Source: Umbelopsis ramanniana AG (taxonomy: Eukaryota > Mucoromycota > Umbelopsidomycetes > Umbelopsidales > Umbelopsidaceae). Taken from it: a stretch of 64,000 bases of DNA. Positions 11,223-23,600 of the stretch are shown in pieces. Position 1 is the stretch's first letter. Every line of letters starts with the position of its first letter. Made by a program: the position numbers and the translations under genes. The notes under the pieces are model-generated. The model was not told the DNA's origin, searched no databases, and saw only the letters and a list, made by a program, of their open reading frames with translations. The stretch is from assembly GCF_025399195.1 (NCBI RefSeq), contig NW_026252123.1:1-64000 (forward strand). The letters run 5' to 3'.

Positions 11223-11422
11223 ATGCATTTTTTTATATGTGTAAAACATCCTGTTCGTCCATGCCACGAATTTCAACGATATAGACGCCTAAAGGCATTA
11301 GTCGAAATAAACTGATTGTACAAATTATTCACCCTCTTATAGCACAAACTGCTTTCCCATTGACTTTTGCATGAAATTCCAACGAAAACTACAAGAAAAG
11401 CTACTTTATGTGACTTTGTATG

Positions 11423-13140
11423 TTACATCATATTACAGGAATATAAACGACCGTCGCTGCCTTTGACCTCTAGCGTTTGCAGTTTGGTTTTGAGCTCAGG
11501 ATCCAGTTGGGAAATATCGCTCAAGGTTTCGTCCACAGCATAGTCGTTGTTATGACAATGGCTGCAATTTCGGTCAAGCTCGTAAAACAACATGTATGCA
11601 CTTGTGGAAAGATCATCGAAGACGGCCTTCTTTTCCTTCTTGGTACCTTTGATCTTCTTGACACGTTGACTCACATTCATATCATCTAGGGATTAATACA
11701 TTGGTCAATTATGCTTAACTTTCCATGGTTTTAGTGGTACATTGTTTAAGCTTACCAAACTTTAACCAGACATCTTGGTAGTCATTTTCAGGGTCCTGGA
11801 TACATGCATACGCGATATAGTGGCCAGCGAAAGGACTGTCTCCACGGTGGCAAACTGCACTTCGCAAACGGACGACGGAGTTCATTTGAAGGCCGCAATT
11901 CTGACAAAGGTCCGTATCATCGATATTTTGGTTCAAAAAGCGCTCAAAACTGATTTCCGGAGGTACAATGACTTCGCGCTGTATTTTTCTGTAATTTAAG
12001 GCATTGTCGCAAGAGTAGCGCTTGAGCACCATGGGTAAAATAAGGTTGCCGTCCTGATAATGCGACGCTGTGATGCGTTCGCCCTGCTCATTTATTCCAC
12101 TGTAGAAAGGCAATAGTTCTAAGACTTGCCATGCTGCAACTGATACTTGTCGTTCGGCGTTTTCGACATGAACAGGGGCTTTATATGTGCTGGATGGGGT
12201 GGTTCCAAATTCTTCTGGCTCTTCGTATAAGACGTTTCGCTTGATGCCGGTAACCATATTGTTGTACATCAGATCGATTAGTATCTCTTGTAAATTGATT
12301 GGAGTATTGGAGTCTGTTGGTATCGGTAGTGTTAATGTGCGCTCAGTCATCACTCTGTCATCGTCGGTGTCTTTCGAGGCGCCATGGTATAGCCTTACTT
12401 GGAACTAAGTATTTACAAGAATTTGTTTGTCACACTGATTCACATTGTAATTGGGGCATTAAAAAAAGACTTTCACTTACAGGTAAAAATGGTAACCCAA
12501 AGATATTGGTGAGGTGTAAGAAAAATTCGCTTGTGTCCTCTTGTGACCATGCTCCGGCAAACGTATGACCTTCCCATCCGGTGGCTTCCAAGGCTTTTCG
12601 AAGCCGTCGTACTTGGTCTGTTCGTACAAGGTGACCATCTCTTAATCGGTTGACAAATAAACGCAAGGCTGTCTGCAGACGTCGCTTATCGAAATCATCA
12701 TCGTCGGTATCGCTGGTCAGCAGTGGATCAAACGCAGTGGTCGTGGCATACATGCTGAACAGCAACGCATCGATGTAACATGATGTCAGCTGGTCGTTCT
12801 CCGAGCCGAGCATATCGTGGGTCAAGGGATTAGGCGGGACAAGGATGCCATCGTCGGCATCTTGGAAATCGTTCAGCTCTACTAGTGCTTGCCGGAGATC
12901 CCATTTGTGTTGTTCAAGTAAATGTTGGCAGCTTGCCGGATCTGGTTCTACTCCAATATTGCCTTGAACATAATGTGATAGCTTTTGTATCTTTTGCTTT
13001 TGTTCTTCTGTCAGCACTACCGGTGGCGCTGAAGTCGGTGACGATTTCTTCTTTCCACGAAACAATTTACGTAGTAAATTGCGCTTCTTCTCTTTCTTAT
13101 GGACAGGCGTTTCTAGCCCTCCATAGGCGAATTCTGACAT
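11423..13140 (-). CDS. Ubiquitin-specific protease (C19), CYLD-like catalytic domain with UBA-like segment
   Basis: Three exons: 13140-12481, 12404-11756, 11685-11423; 523 aa. Residues about 48-92 look like a UBA domain (QKIQKLSHYVQGNIGV...WDLRQALVEL). The catalytic core starts at LTSCYIDALLFSMYATT, Cys121 being the nucleophile; this NSCYLD-like box and the following spacing resemble CYLD more than other USPs. The His box is FAGHYIAY (His about 415) and CQNCG with CHRG may bind zinc. The C-terminus ends AYMLFYEL plus a short tail. It should remove ubiquitin chains; linkage choice is unknown. Start chosen at 13140 because the upstream extension is hydrophobic and lacks a good context. Confidence 0.82.
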
Positions 13141-13344
13141 CAATTCTACAAGGTTTGTTTTAAAAAGTAGTAAAGAGAAACCGAAAGGTGATACATATAC
13201 AAATGTTTTTTTTATTACTTTTTGTGTCGCAAAAAAAAAAATCATTCCATTCTGTACAAAAATTGGGACTCAAGCGGACAATTGCTTTTTGGCTTGGCTT
13301 TAGAAAATCTCCTTTTGCTTTAACTTGAGAAAATCGTACTTTGA

Positions 13345-13725
13345 TTAGTCAAGATGATGATTGACACGATGGTTTTCGTCATGATGACCCTTCATTTCCT
13401 TCTCCATAGCCTTTTGAGCTCTCATTGAATCCTTTTGAGCAATTTGTTGTCTGTCTTCGTTTTCCAGCTCACGGTCAATTCGAGCTCCTCGTGACGGAGT
13501 GCCTTCGTGCTTCATGTGATCTGCATTCTGAAGGTACTCTTCAAAAGTGTCATATTGCTTGTTATGACCTTCGTGTGAGGACTCATATGGCTTGCCGGCC
13601 ATCAAAGCCGCCTCGGTATGAGCAACGTTGGTCACTCGGGTTCCTCCTCTCTCGTTCACAGGGTCTCTGTCAATGTTGGACTTCCTGTATTGCATGGGGT
13701 CTTTACTTGACTTGTTGGATTGCAT
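13345..13725 (-). CDS. Small hydrophilic LEA-like protein, unknown function
   Basis: 126 aa, one exon, not recognised. Very rich in charged residues, Asn, Gln and His, with no hydrophobic core, so probably disordered; the last 40 residues could form a charged helix (QKAMEKEMKGHHDENH). This composition recalls LEA and hydrophilin stress proteins, but no named motif is present. A TATA-like element (TTATAAATA on the minus strand, 13801-13809) lies about 80 bp upstream of the ATG, which fits a strongly inducible gene. The 5' flank also has a GGGCCCC block. Function is not inferred beyond possible stress protection. Confidence 0.6.
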   Translation of the reverse strand: MQSNKSSKDPMQYRKSNIDRDPVNERGGTRVTNVAHTEAALMAGKPYESSHEGHNKQYDTFEEYLQNADHMKHEGTPSRGARIDRELENEDRQQIAQKDSMRAQKAMEKEMKGHHDENHRVNHHLD

Positions 13726-13998
13726 AATGTGATGTCAAAGAATAAAAAATATGCAGAGACAAATGTCAGTTGTTGAACGAAACCTGTGGGGCCCTCCTGG
13801 TATTTATAACGTCTTGGGTCATGAGATGACATCAAAAATGTTTCATTATTTAAAAGCCTGTTCTACCACGCTTCGGAGCTCTACGGGAAAATCGAAGAAA
13901 TAAAGCAACTGGTGTTTTGCAAAAAGTGGTTTTAATAAAGAGGTGTATTACTGAATAACGCTTATAGAAAAAAACAGTGGAAAACGTGGTATGAAGGC

Positions 13999-14684
13999 TT
14001 AAACACGACCATGGAATAGACATTCTTTAACGTCTTCCTTGTCAGCATTCTTGCCAGCAAGTAGCTTTTTGACTTCCTGGGGTGGATTCAACCCCAACTT
14101 ATCCGCTCGTTCTGCATAAGCGGACAAATATCAGATGTTAAAAAAAAGCGGAAACTATTATAGCGTCAAAGTATCAAGTCATACTCACGCCATCGTTCCA
14201 AACGTGAAATGCCAACACACGATCCGTAAGCATAATTCAAATCGAAAGCGCGTAGAACTTTATCCTCCTTGGACTGATCCTTGGTATGAACTAGTAATAA
14301 AAAAAGTTTAGATCGTATGTCTGACTCCCCTCGGGCTATGCATAGACCCTTGGATGAAACGCCTCAGCCAAATCTAAAAACAAATAAGTAAATCTCACTT
14401 TCTATCACTTTGGGCTTTGCAGCAGGCTGTTGGCGCTTGCGAATTTCAAGGTCGTCATCTATTCCAGTGTGCACTATCTCGTCTTCTTTCTGAAGTTCAT
14501 CGTCATCGGCAATGGGTGCAATGTCTTCAATAGGGGATGTACTGCGCGCTTTCTTTTCCGGTTTAACCAGTGATTTGGTCAAATCGATGGGCTTTTGAAT
14601 GACTCTTCGCTTTTTGGAAGTTTTAAGACCAGAGTCAGTGATCTTCTGTTGCGTGCCGACGGCTGCTCTTCTTTTTGGTGGCAT
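13999..14684 (-). CDS. POLD4: DNA polymerase delta subunit 4
   Basis: Three exons: 14684-14399, 14290-14189, 14111-13999; 166 aa. The conserved C-terminal half reads VLRAFDLNYAYGSCVGISRLERW and RADKLGLNPPQEVKKLL, the hallmark of the small Pol delta subunit (human p12, fission yeast Cdm1). It stabilises the replicative polymerase holoenzyme. The N-terminal half is basic with KKRR-type nuclear signals and acidic patches; it starts MPPKRRAAVGTQQKITD, and QQKITDSGL resembles a PIP-box-like PCNA-binding motif. Budding yeast lacks this subunit, so its presence fits a non-Saccharomycotina fungus. Confidence 0.9.
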
Positions 14685-15715
14685 GATGAAGTGAAGGGTA
14701 TGATTCCAGTGTTCGAGTGAGCGTCGCGCCAGTTGACGGTTTAGGAGGCCGAACGAAATCGTGACGTCATGGGACGTGGTACGCCATGGCGTAAAAAAAG
14801 AGGCTCAATTGGCAGTAGGCAACTAGTGGTGAGTATATCGTGGCTGTTTATACCATCCATATCTCTCTCTTAAAAGGTGTGTCACGGTTGCAAGCCATTG
14901 GATACTATCGCGGAACGAGGATCAATCAGGTTAAACTTGAGAATGACAATGCTTGCCGCGAAAAGGAAGGCCCTACAGGGACCATATTGCGTTTTGAGAA
15001 AAGTAATGTGTTCAGTTTCCATCATAGTATCCTGAACAAATTTCCGTTTGTCGCTGGAAGCACAAATTGTATGTCGTGTTTCTCAGTCAGTCATTTATTG
15101 AACGGTACATCATGCTGAAAACCAGTTTCGTCCTTGGTAGCTTGTAGAAGCCTTTGGCATAATAGTCCTACTTCATTACATATCTCAAGATGTGATATAA
15201 TCATGAAGTCTCCATATCAAGTGCTGCAGAATGATGCTGCAAAGCTATCCATTTAAAAGAGAGTTGCATCATCGAACTTTGTTGCAGACAATACAAATGT
15301 TCAATCTCAGCAATACAAAACGTTCCTACAAGGTCGAGCCTCAGCAGCCGCCTATATGATCTGCTTATACAATATATCAAGAGCGGTTGCATTCTTGAAT
15401 AATAATGGACACGAAATTCATGTAAAAAGGCAGGCATTAAATTGCTCATTTACGAGAATATGGAACATCAATTGAAAGTGTAAGAATCTGTGTCAACCAA
15501 ATATTTTAAAGCTGTATTGCGCTTGTTGCGTCTCTTTGTAGAAAAACATAGAGACACCAACGTTTCAAGAAGGTGTACAATGCTTTAGTCCGTCTTCGTG
15601 CAAAAATCTGTGGTACAGTTCGCATGACTTGCAACTGAGGTCTCACTTTGGTCCGTCAAAATTCGTTGTCCAATTTTTTTACTCCGTGAGGTCGTCTGCA
15701 CAGTCCTTAACCACC
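14685..15715. other. Intergenic region, divergent upstream of POLD4 and SSU72
   Basis: About 1 kb between two divergent starts. ORFs here are short, mostly without ATG starts, and have no recognisable motif. I see no RNA gene or repeat. A CCACCATGG context marks the SSU72 start at its right edge. Confidence 0.5.
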
Positions 15716-16579
15716 ATGGTGAAATATGCGGTGATTTGCGCCAGTAATCAAAATCGATCTATGGAGGCTCACAATGTCTTAAGGTATAACTATTCTTCTT
15801 CCGCGAAAGCGATCGTTCGGATTTGATCGATAGCCATTGCTAAAGCGTTGAGTTACCTCCACAGTAAAAAAGGATTCAATGTACATTCTTACGGAACAGG
15901 GACAATGGTCCGATTACCAGGTCCAGCCATCGATAAACCCAATATTTATCCTTTCGGAACGCCCTATGATTCTGTCTATCAAGAGCTAAAGGGAAAGGAC
16001 CCTCAATTGTGAGTAGATAATCATTTTGATATTTGGTCGAGTTGGCCCTCGAATCATTGGCTAATGTCAGAGTAATTAAAGGTATACGCAGAACGGTTTG
16101 CTCAGTATGCTGGACAGAAATAGAAAGATTAAGGACGCTCCGCAACGATGGGCCGATTCCGTAGATATGTATGATGTGATCATCACCTGCGAAGAGCGAT
16201 GTTTTGATTCTGTGTTTGAAGGTACGTTTGTGTGTTCAAAGTAGTCCCTAAATCCTCGTCGTACTAACACGTGTACAGATCTCGCCAACCGAGGAGAAGA
16301 GTCGAGTAAATCAACACATCTCATCAATGTAGATATTAAGGATAACCACGAAGACGCGTTGCTCGGAGGTCGAGCAATATTACAACTTGCTCAAATGGTA
16401 AGTGCTCGTGTAAGCTTTTCTGTGTGCTAGAATTTGGAATGACTTATTCACGATCTCTCTCATGGCATGCACAGATTGAAGCATCCAAAGATATTGATAA
16501 CGATATTCAAACTATCATTGAAAAATTCGCTGAGCGGTACCCTACGCACCCAATACTTCACACTATTGCATACTATTAA
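15716..16579 (+). CDS. SSU72: RNA polymerase II CTD Ser5 phosphatase SSU72
   Basis: Five exons: 15716-15783, 15865-16008, 16082-16221, 16279-16397, 16475-16579; 191 aa, the usual family length. The N-terminus [14 protein letters not shown] carries the CX5R phosphatase loop (Cys8 to Arg14). [44 protein letters not shown] and [11 protein letters not shown] are all textbook SSU72 blocks; the end HTIAYY is also typical. It dephosphorylates Ser5/Ser7 of the Pol II CTD and is part of the cleavage and polyadenylation factor, acting in 3'-end formation and termination. Its stop lies 69 bp from the stop of the convergent PHD gene. Confidence 0.96.
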
Positions 16580-16648
16580 CAATTACTATGTTTCTGTATT
16601 TGGCATTTCCATTAAAACAAAAGGTTGAGCATGCTCTCCAAGCACTGA

Positions 16649-18978
16649 TCATGAATTGTTTTTTTGCGTTAAAAACTCCAGCAATGCATCTTCACCTTTG
16701 ATCCGTATTAATTCCTCTATTGCTTTATACTTTTCGGCTTTTGCGCTGCTACTTTCCACTTTGACATCAGGATGAGTCGTATCTTGTTTCGAGCCCTATG
16801 TCAAATAAAGTAGGTTAACAGCTTGCGCATTCATCCAAGCCTTTTCAACGTGGGTTCTTACCAACGCCGCTCGTATCAGCATCCTTAGACCACGGTGGTC
16901 CAATTCATTATCATCCTTCAAGTCGTCTTTCAAATAACTAACGATGTCAGATTGAAGAGCAGCTAGTCCTTCCAGCCACTGCGAGGATAAATCAGTAATA
17001 GTCAGTACCCATACGTCAAGGCTACAGTCTCAATCATCAGTATGTTTACCTCTCTCGACTCTTGCGCACTTGGACGTGCAGTGCCGGCCACTTTAAGGTT
17101 ATGAACACCTCGATCCGCAGTTGTCGATGCAAGTAAGGATGCCTGAGTTGACGGGGACATGGGCGATGACGATGATACGGGTGAACGTGTGTCTTGTCTA
17201 GGGCTATGTTGAGATGACCGTGATGAGGATTTCGTAGACCAAGCTTCCGAGCTTTGTCGTAAACTGTGGACAAAATCACTCAGTTTGAGAAAAAAAGCAA
17301 CTGTATAGCCACATTGCTAACTTACGCTTTTATGTGATCGACGAAGTGAAGTTTAACTGCAGATTCGGGCAATCGGTATACCACGCCAGCATACTTGAAC
17401 ATTTGATCCGCTGCCCACTTTGCATCGGATTCGTCATCAATAATTTGTATATCTCCATTGTTTTTAGTTTCCAATGGATTGTCAGGCTCAATAATGACAG
17501 GATGCCGTCGTTGTCGTTTTCGAACCTGCTAAAATATACGCAGTTGAAAATTAGTAATCGATGAGTATTGTTGGCGTTATCCTCAACATTTTTATTCTGA
17601 CTTACCATGGCCATCTCTACGTGGTTCGGGCACATCCACTTTCGATTCACGTTAGGTGCAGACGCAAGAGGAGGATCCAAACAATCCAGATGCCAATAAA
17701 GACTACAATGATCGCATGCGATAATTGGTTTTTCTCTAAGTGCTGATTTCCGACACCGATAGCATAGGATGATTTGACCATTCTTGTCACGTAACCGAAA
17801 ATAATCAGGTTCTTCGATCATGCCATTTTTTCTAATAAGAAATCATTAAAATATGCAATATGTCTAATCAATTTGCATTATGGTACATACCCTTTTCTCA
17901 CAGGCTTGAAGCTCCCAGAGTCAACATATTCGCCAAATTCATTGGACGATACTGCAGAGGTGAGTTCAGTTAAAAAAAATAGAGCTGATGGTAAGCAGAT
18001 TCGGTTGAGCTGATATACCTCCTTGAAATAGATTTTTGATATCTTTTGGAAGTCCAAAGAGAACTGGATTCGTCGCTTCAAGTTTATATAGGAGGGTTCC
18101 AAACAAGCTTCTGTGGTTGATCCGAGGGGGATGCTATTTTCAGCCAAGGAAAATCCGATCAGCCAAAGATTAAAAAAGGCGGAGACCTGGCTACTTACTC
18201 GCTTAGCTCGACACTCAGTACAGAACCATTTTCCTTTGATATTAGCAACATCCTTGCTATCCATTGGTGGCTCAACACATACGAAATGGAAGACTTTGGG
18301 ACAACCTTCGCAGCATATGAATTCTCCAACTCCTCCGCAAGTTTCACAATTGTCATTACTCTATACAACAGAATCAAAGTTGCAATTTGTTAGCTAGCAG
18401 AAAAAGACTGTCGTAATACTTGGGAAATCCATACCGTTTTATCATCCGAACTGGAATGTGGTGAACCAGCACCATTCTTTTTAGTGTCTTTCAGACCTTC
18501 CTTCTTAATCTGGGCTCTGCAAATTTAAGAAGGGTTAAAAGGAATAAAGAGTTAATATTTCCTCAAACTCTTTCCATTCGCTCGTTCCATGAACATGAAA
18601 ATGCGCGGCATGCCCTTACCTTGTTGCCGCTAATTTCGCCCTTTTCTTTGCAGGAAGCGAAGCCAATATCTTGGCCATGTCTTCGTCTTCATCGGTTCTT
18701 CTCGTGGTTCCTGCCTCGCCATCAGTAACAATATCACTCGGCTTTCGCGAGTGCGTCTTTCTGTTTTCATCGGTTTGATGTGAACTTGGAGCAGTATGGT
18801 TTAAAGCATGACGTGTTCTCGTTGCTATGGGAGCCTTTGTACGTAATGGTCTCCTCTGCTTCTCTGCCTCTTGATCATCATCATTATCCGAAGACTGTTT
18901 TTCACTTGCTTGTTGAAATCGAGGGCTACTTCGCGAAGGCGGTGCAGGAGATGAGGTTGTGTGTGAACTTGCAGCCAT
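16649..18978 (-). CDS. Rco1/PHF12-like double PHD finger protein, Rpd3S complex
   Basis: Ten exons: 18978-18620, 18516-18435, 18360-18199, 18133-18019, 17951-17891, 17831-17606, 17528-17326, 17263-17050, 16978-16862, 16795-16649; 561 aa. PHD1 (residues about 148-201) shows CETCGGVGEFICCEGCPKVFH and WFCTEC; a linker with NPVLFGLPKDIKNLFQG follows; PHD2 (about 279-325) has CYRCRKS, CDHCSLYWHLDCLDPP and WMCPNH, then YRLPESAVKLHFVDHI. This order is that of yeast Rco1 and human PHF12, subunits of the Rpd3S/Sin3S deacetylase that suppresses cryptic transcription in gene bodies. The N-terminus is basic and Ser-rich. Exon 7 has a tandem acceptor (TAGCAG). Confidence 0.88.
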
Positions 18979-19605
18979 ATGCTACCAAAAGTGAGTAGGG
19001 TTGGAGAGTAGCTCAGCACAGACAGGATTTTGATGAATCGCCTGCAGCAGAGTATTCCACAATTAGGTGAGATGTCCTTATAACGCCCTATCAAAGGTTG
19101 TCAACAATCCATTGAAAATTCATGACGAGCATCACTCTTGGCTTTCTCGTCGTTCTCAATCATACGGTATATGCTGTGCCCAGACTAGTGAGTAACACAG
19201 TGTCGCCGCAATCTTGCCCTTGCGCAATTTCAACTACGTGATTGTCCCATCAAACTCTGCATTGCCACCTTCATCTATGTCAAAATCTCAGTCGTACTTG
19301 CAGATCGCAATACAAAAGTAGCTTGTTTCATGGGCTTGTCGGTCTCAACGTTCGCATTGGAGTTTTGTTCTTCCGCACCAGCACGTCAATGTACAACATG
19401 TCTAGCTACCTACCGATTTCCTTGTTTCCAGATACTTGTTTTAAAATATGTGATTTACACGCCCCCACTTGATTTGCTTGTATCCAACCAGGGAAAATTT
19501 AAAGATGCGGTTGGGGGGAAGAGGAGTAGGTGAAAAGAAAAGGGCAAAATTTCAGAAATGCTCAAAAAAATTATTTTATTTTTTACTGCGAATTTATTTC
19601 GTATA
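18979..19605. other. Intergenic region, no supported gene
   Basis: About 0.6 kb between the PHD gene start and the stop of a membrane-protein gene on the same strand. A short plus-strand ORF with a signal-peptide-like start at 19122 does not extend into a convincing protein. No repeats seen. Confidence 0.45.
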
Positions 19606-20358
19606 TCACGCTCCTTTATACTTGTATCTGGCTGCATCAAGACCAGCAAATTCTAGATTGACATTTTCCATCATTTGAAGGGCGAAAAGATCCATTAATA
19701 CAACAAGGAATGGGATAGCCCAAAAGATGAGTTCTTTGCCTGATACACTATAAGATACCAACATTGGGATCCAGCTGACCACCAAATTGACGATGATAAC
19801 CTTGAAAGCTGACTGCGGGCTGCCCTGTGGGACATCCTTGGATAAAGCTGACTTGGCTAGGTCGATCACCGATAAACCTGCGTTTAAGATGACCACATAT
19901 AACGAAAGATACAGCGAAATTAAACTGGTTATGGCCGCTGTACCTGGATAGTATGTTTCTGAAGTAATAGGTTCACTTGATGGAATTGGTATCATGGGTG
20001 ATGAAAGGTCATTTGGGGGAAAACATATTTCTTTAAGATATAAAAAGTAGAGCGATGACACAAGAACTGAAAGCCCCGCAAGTCCTCTCTGGATAAGCAA
20101 AATAAGGTTGTCAATGTCTGCAAGATATACTGCGTATTGTGATTCCTGTTCTCGCTCTAACCTGAATGCTGCGATTGGACTTGTCATTCTCGATGCGCAA
20201 ATCGCTCACCAGGCGCTCTTGCTCTATTCAAAAGTTAACTAGTGTACAACAGCCCAATTTGTATTTCAAGCAAGGGACATTTTACCTTGCTCATCGAGGA
20301 ATTCTGCTTGATCCTCTGGTGCTGAGCTGGCAGCCTTTCGTTTCTTGATTCCTTCCAT
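19606..20358 (-). CDS. Four-helix membrane protein with N-terminal coiled segment, unknown function
   Basis: Three exons: 20358-20286, 20223-20162, 20088-19606; 205 aa; not recognised. The first 45 residues are charged (KKRKAASSAPEDQAEF, then EQERLVSDLRIENDK) and could form a short coiled coil. Hydrophobic segments follow: RGLAGLSVLVSSLYFLYL, AAITSLISLYLSLYVVIL, VIIVNLVVSWIPMLV and LIFWAIPFLVVLMDLFAL. The exon 2/3 junction was chosen because the 73-nt intron ends in TTATCCAG and restores frame; a closer CAG would leave only 32 nt. It diverges from MON2, the two ATGs being 284 bp apart. Confidence 0.65.
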
Positions 20359-20642
20359 GAGCAAAGACTGGTTTGAAAGTCCGCATAAGATGTCCCAAGC
20401 TATGAATTAGATGCCGCGCATGGTCCAGCATTGAGTCCAAAAGATTAATGCCCGAGATCTTGAAGGCATTATACGGGTTGAGGCACGTTAAGCTTGTCTA
20501 CTTATACTTTATTACCATCGAGCTCAGGTGCATATTTTATGGGGTTGGCTGTAATCTTTGGCGGAGTTCTTCTTAGGGTAATTGACAGCGTTTGGTCAGT
20601 GCCTTGGAAATTGCTTGTCGTTCCTGCCATCTGCAAACAGTC

Positions 20643-23600
20643 ATGAGCGGCTTGATTGCATTCCTGCAGTCAGAGCTGTTGTCGCTATCAAGCGAAGCGA
20701 AGAGAAAGCATCCAGAGATCAAAGAGGTACGGGCATCCCGCTGATTGGCCATAGCGTCTCAACTCGATAACTCACTGCTTCATTTTTCAACATGTCAGGC
20801 TGCTGAACGTACCAGCGCCGTCCTGAGAACGTTCAAGGAACGACCAGGACATAATGTTGCAGAGGGTTTGTGCCAATGACTCGTTTCTTCCGTTATTTTC
20901 TACCGTCTAAACCTAGTCATGTTTGCAGATCTGACTAAAACAGACGAAGTATTACGACCATTCCTTTTGGCTTGCGAAACCAAGCAAGTTAAACTGGTTG
21001 TTATTGCCATAGGCTGTATACAAAAACTTATCACCTTTAATGCTATACCAGAGGTAATATTAGGAGAACATTATAATCCCTTTTCGGAAACCATCAAGCT
21101 GCTAACAAAATCAAACTATACAGCAATCAGTCAATGCTATTCTTAAGACTCTCAACGATATCATGATACATGGTGTTGAAATTCAGCTCAAGATACTGCA
21201 AACTATTCTGCCGCTACTGACCAACTATCACACTATACATGGTGATGTTTTGGCGGAGGTATGTTTTTGATGAATATGTGGGCCGACCACCAACCCAGCA
21301 ACTGACGAATTCGCTTGTCAGGCACTCTTGATCTGTTTCAGACTACAGGATTCCAAGGTGGTTGTGGTTAACAATACAGCTGCTGCCACGTTGAGACAGC
21401 TGGTCATCCACGTATTTGATAAAGTGGCTAAAGAAGACGCAATTTTGGCGAAAGGCAACGAACACCATGGTACTAAATTAGTATTGAAATGTTTGCATAC
21501 CCATGCTCTACACCCTTAACTAACATTTACCAACGTATTCTAGATCTTCAGCCTAGAAAAATCACGATCTCACCAGAGGAGACTATAGAATTGTATCCAT
21601 CTGCAGCCGATGCATACTATCTATTCCAAGATTTGTGTCTATTGACTAACGGAGAGGCAACCCAATTTTTGCGTCTACATCACCTATCTCGAACATTCGG
21701 ATTGGAACTTATAGAAAGCGTCCTCACAAATCACATCCAATTGTTCAAATCTGTAAGCCTCGTGATACTCTTGACCATGGGGTTTTTAAAAGCAATGCCT
21801 GACCAAAATTCTACATTTTTGCTAGCACCCTGATATGACCGTCTTGTTGAAGGAAAAAGTGTGCCCTCTCATCATCAAAACGTTTTCCGACAAGCATGAC
21901 TTCCCGCAAACGATGCGCTTGACGCGTGTCATTTATATTCTAGTCAAGCAGTTCAGCAACATACTGGTAAGAGCCAAGTGTATCTGTATGTGCAACGTGA
22001 ACTACGTGTATTAACCGATTGGCGCACAGATAATGGAAACCGAAATTTTTCTATCCATGTTTGTCAAGGTTTTGGAACCCGACCATCCATTATGGCAGAG
22101 AGTGCTAGCAATGGAAATCTTTCGCGGAGTATGTGCCGACCCTACGCTCATTCGGTCCATCTATAACTGGTATGATAAGCAAGCATCGTCAACGGATATC
22201 TTCCAAGACATGATAACTGGCTTTGGAAGACTTGCTGCCGAAAAACCTCAACTGTTGGGTGTCAACCAAGGTGGTCGGGAAAGTCTTGATAGTGGCCAGG
22301 GCAGCTACCTTCTCCACTCGTCTTCTCAAAACCTATCTGCTGCAGAGCCCGGTCTAAGTACTTCAGCGTCAACAATGAGAATCCAATGGTTAGTGGAAAA
22401 AAGGCTTTATATGCCTATGTGTTTCATTGGTTTCATAGTAATATACTAATTCAACAATGATAGCATCGATCAATTGGACAAAGCAGACCCTCCTAGTATT
22501 CCCGAAACGTATCTGTATTATTTAGCTCTTGTATGCTTGAATACCTTAGCCGACGGAATGGCTGGCTACGTACTGCCAATATTTGCTAGCGGTAGTCATA
22601 AGTTGAATGGATCGATGTCGGCTTCCACAGCAGATGACCATCATCTAGGAAAGGATACAGTATCGCCACAGAAGGACGACCCTGATGTTGCAGAGAATAT
22701 AGTGCTTGTAACAGATATGGCAACAGTTGCATGGCCCGGTCTTTTGGCCGCCATGTCATTTTATCTCTCAGCCAAATTGGACGAAGACCTGTTTCAAGCC
22801 GTCATGCGATCTTATCAAAACTTTACCAACGTTTGCGGTGCGTTGAAGCTCACAGTCCCACGAGACGCTTTCCTTACCAATCTTTGCCGCAATGCTGTGC
22901 CGACAATCCCAATGATATCCACCTCCAGAAGTGAAACCAACATAGCTGGTAGTAGCAGTAGCCTTAGTACACTGGCATCCGGAGCTCTATCTTACTCAGA
23001 ACTATCTGCGCAACAACAGCAAATGCTTGCGAATATTGCTCTTAGCGAGAAGAACTTGTATTGTCTTCGAGTACTTCTGAATGTTGCCATGTTTCTGGGT
23101 AATATGCTAGACCAGTCATGGTACTTGGTACTTGAAACCCTGCAACAGGCCGACTTTCTTCTATTTAGTCGACCGTCTCAAAAGGGATCTTCTTCAAGCA
23201 ACCCTCCAACTCCTGTACGGCGCCAAACATCAACTCTTACCCTCAGCACCGCTACACATTTGTCACCTCAACAAGCAGGTAATTTAAATATCTTGGATAA
23301 TAATCGCATTTACTTAGCTTACTGACATGCCATTCGCTAGCTCAAGCTGCTGCTAATGCCACAGCAGATGCTGATCATATTACCTTGATATCTGCTTCAA
23401 TGGGTCGTATCTTTGACAACACAAAATATCTGGATGACGGATCTTTTGTTGCATTCACAAAAGCCCTATGCCGAATGAGTTCAGAGGCCAGTGGCGCTCC
23501 ATTTTCTGATACAGATGCCACCCTTGGTTCTAATAGCTCGAAAGCTGTAAGTGACCTGCTACCATTCACATATTAATTTTCATTTTGCTAACTTTTTTTC

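Noticed and set aside
14840-15118. 92-codon plus ORF upstream of SSU72
   Set aside because: Starts with GTG, not ATG, and shows no motif.
19122-19320. Possible tiny secreted peptide (MTSITLGFLVVLNHTVYA...)
   Set aside because: Signal-peptide-like start and a GTGAGT donor, but any splicing gives only 27-31 residues with no recognisable sequence.
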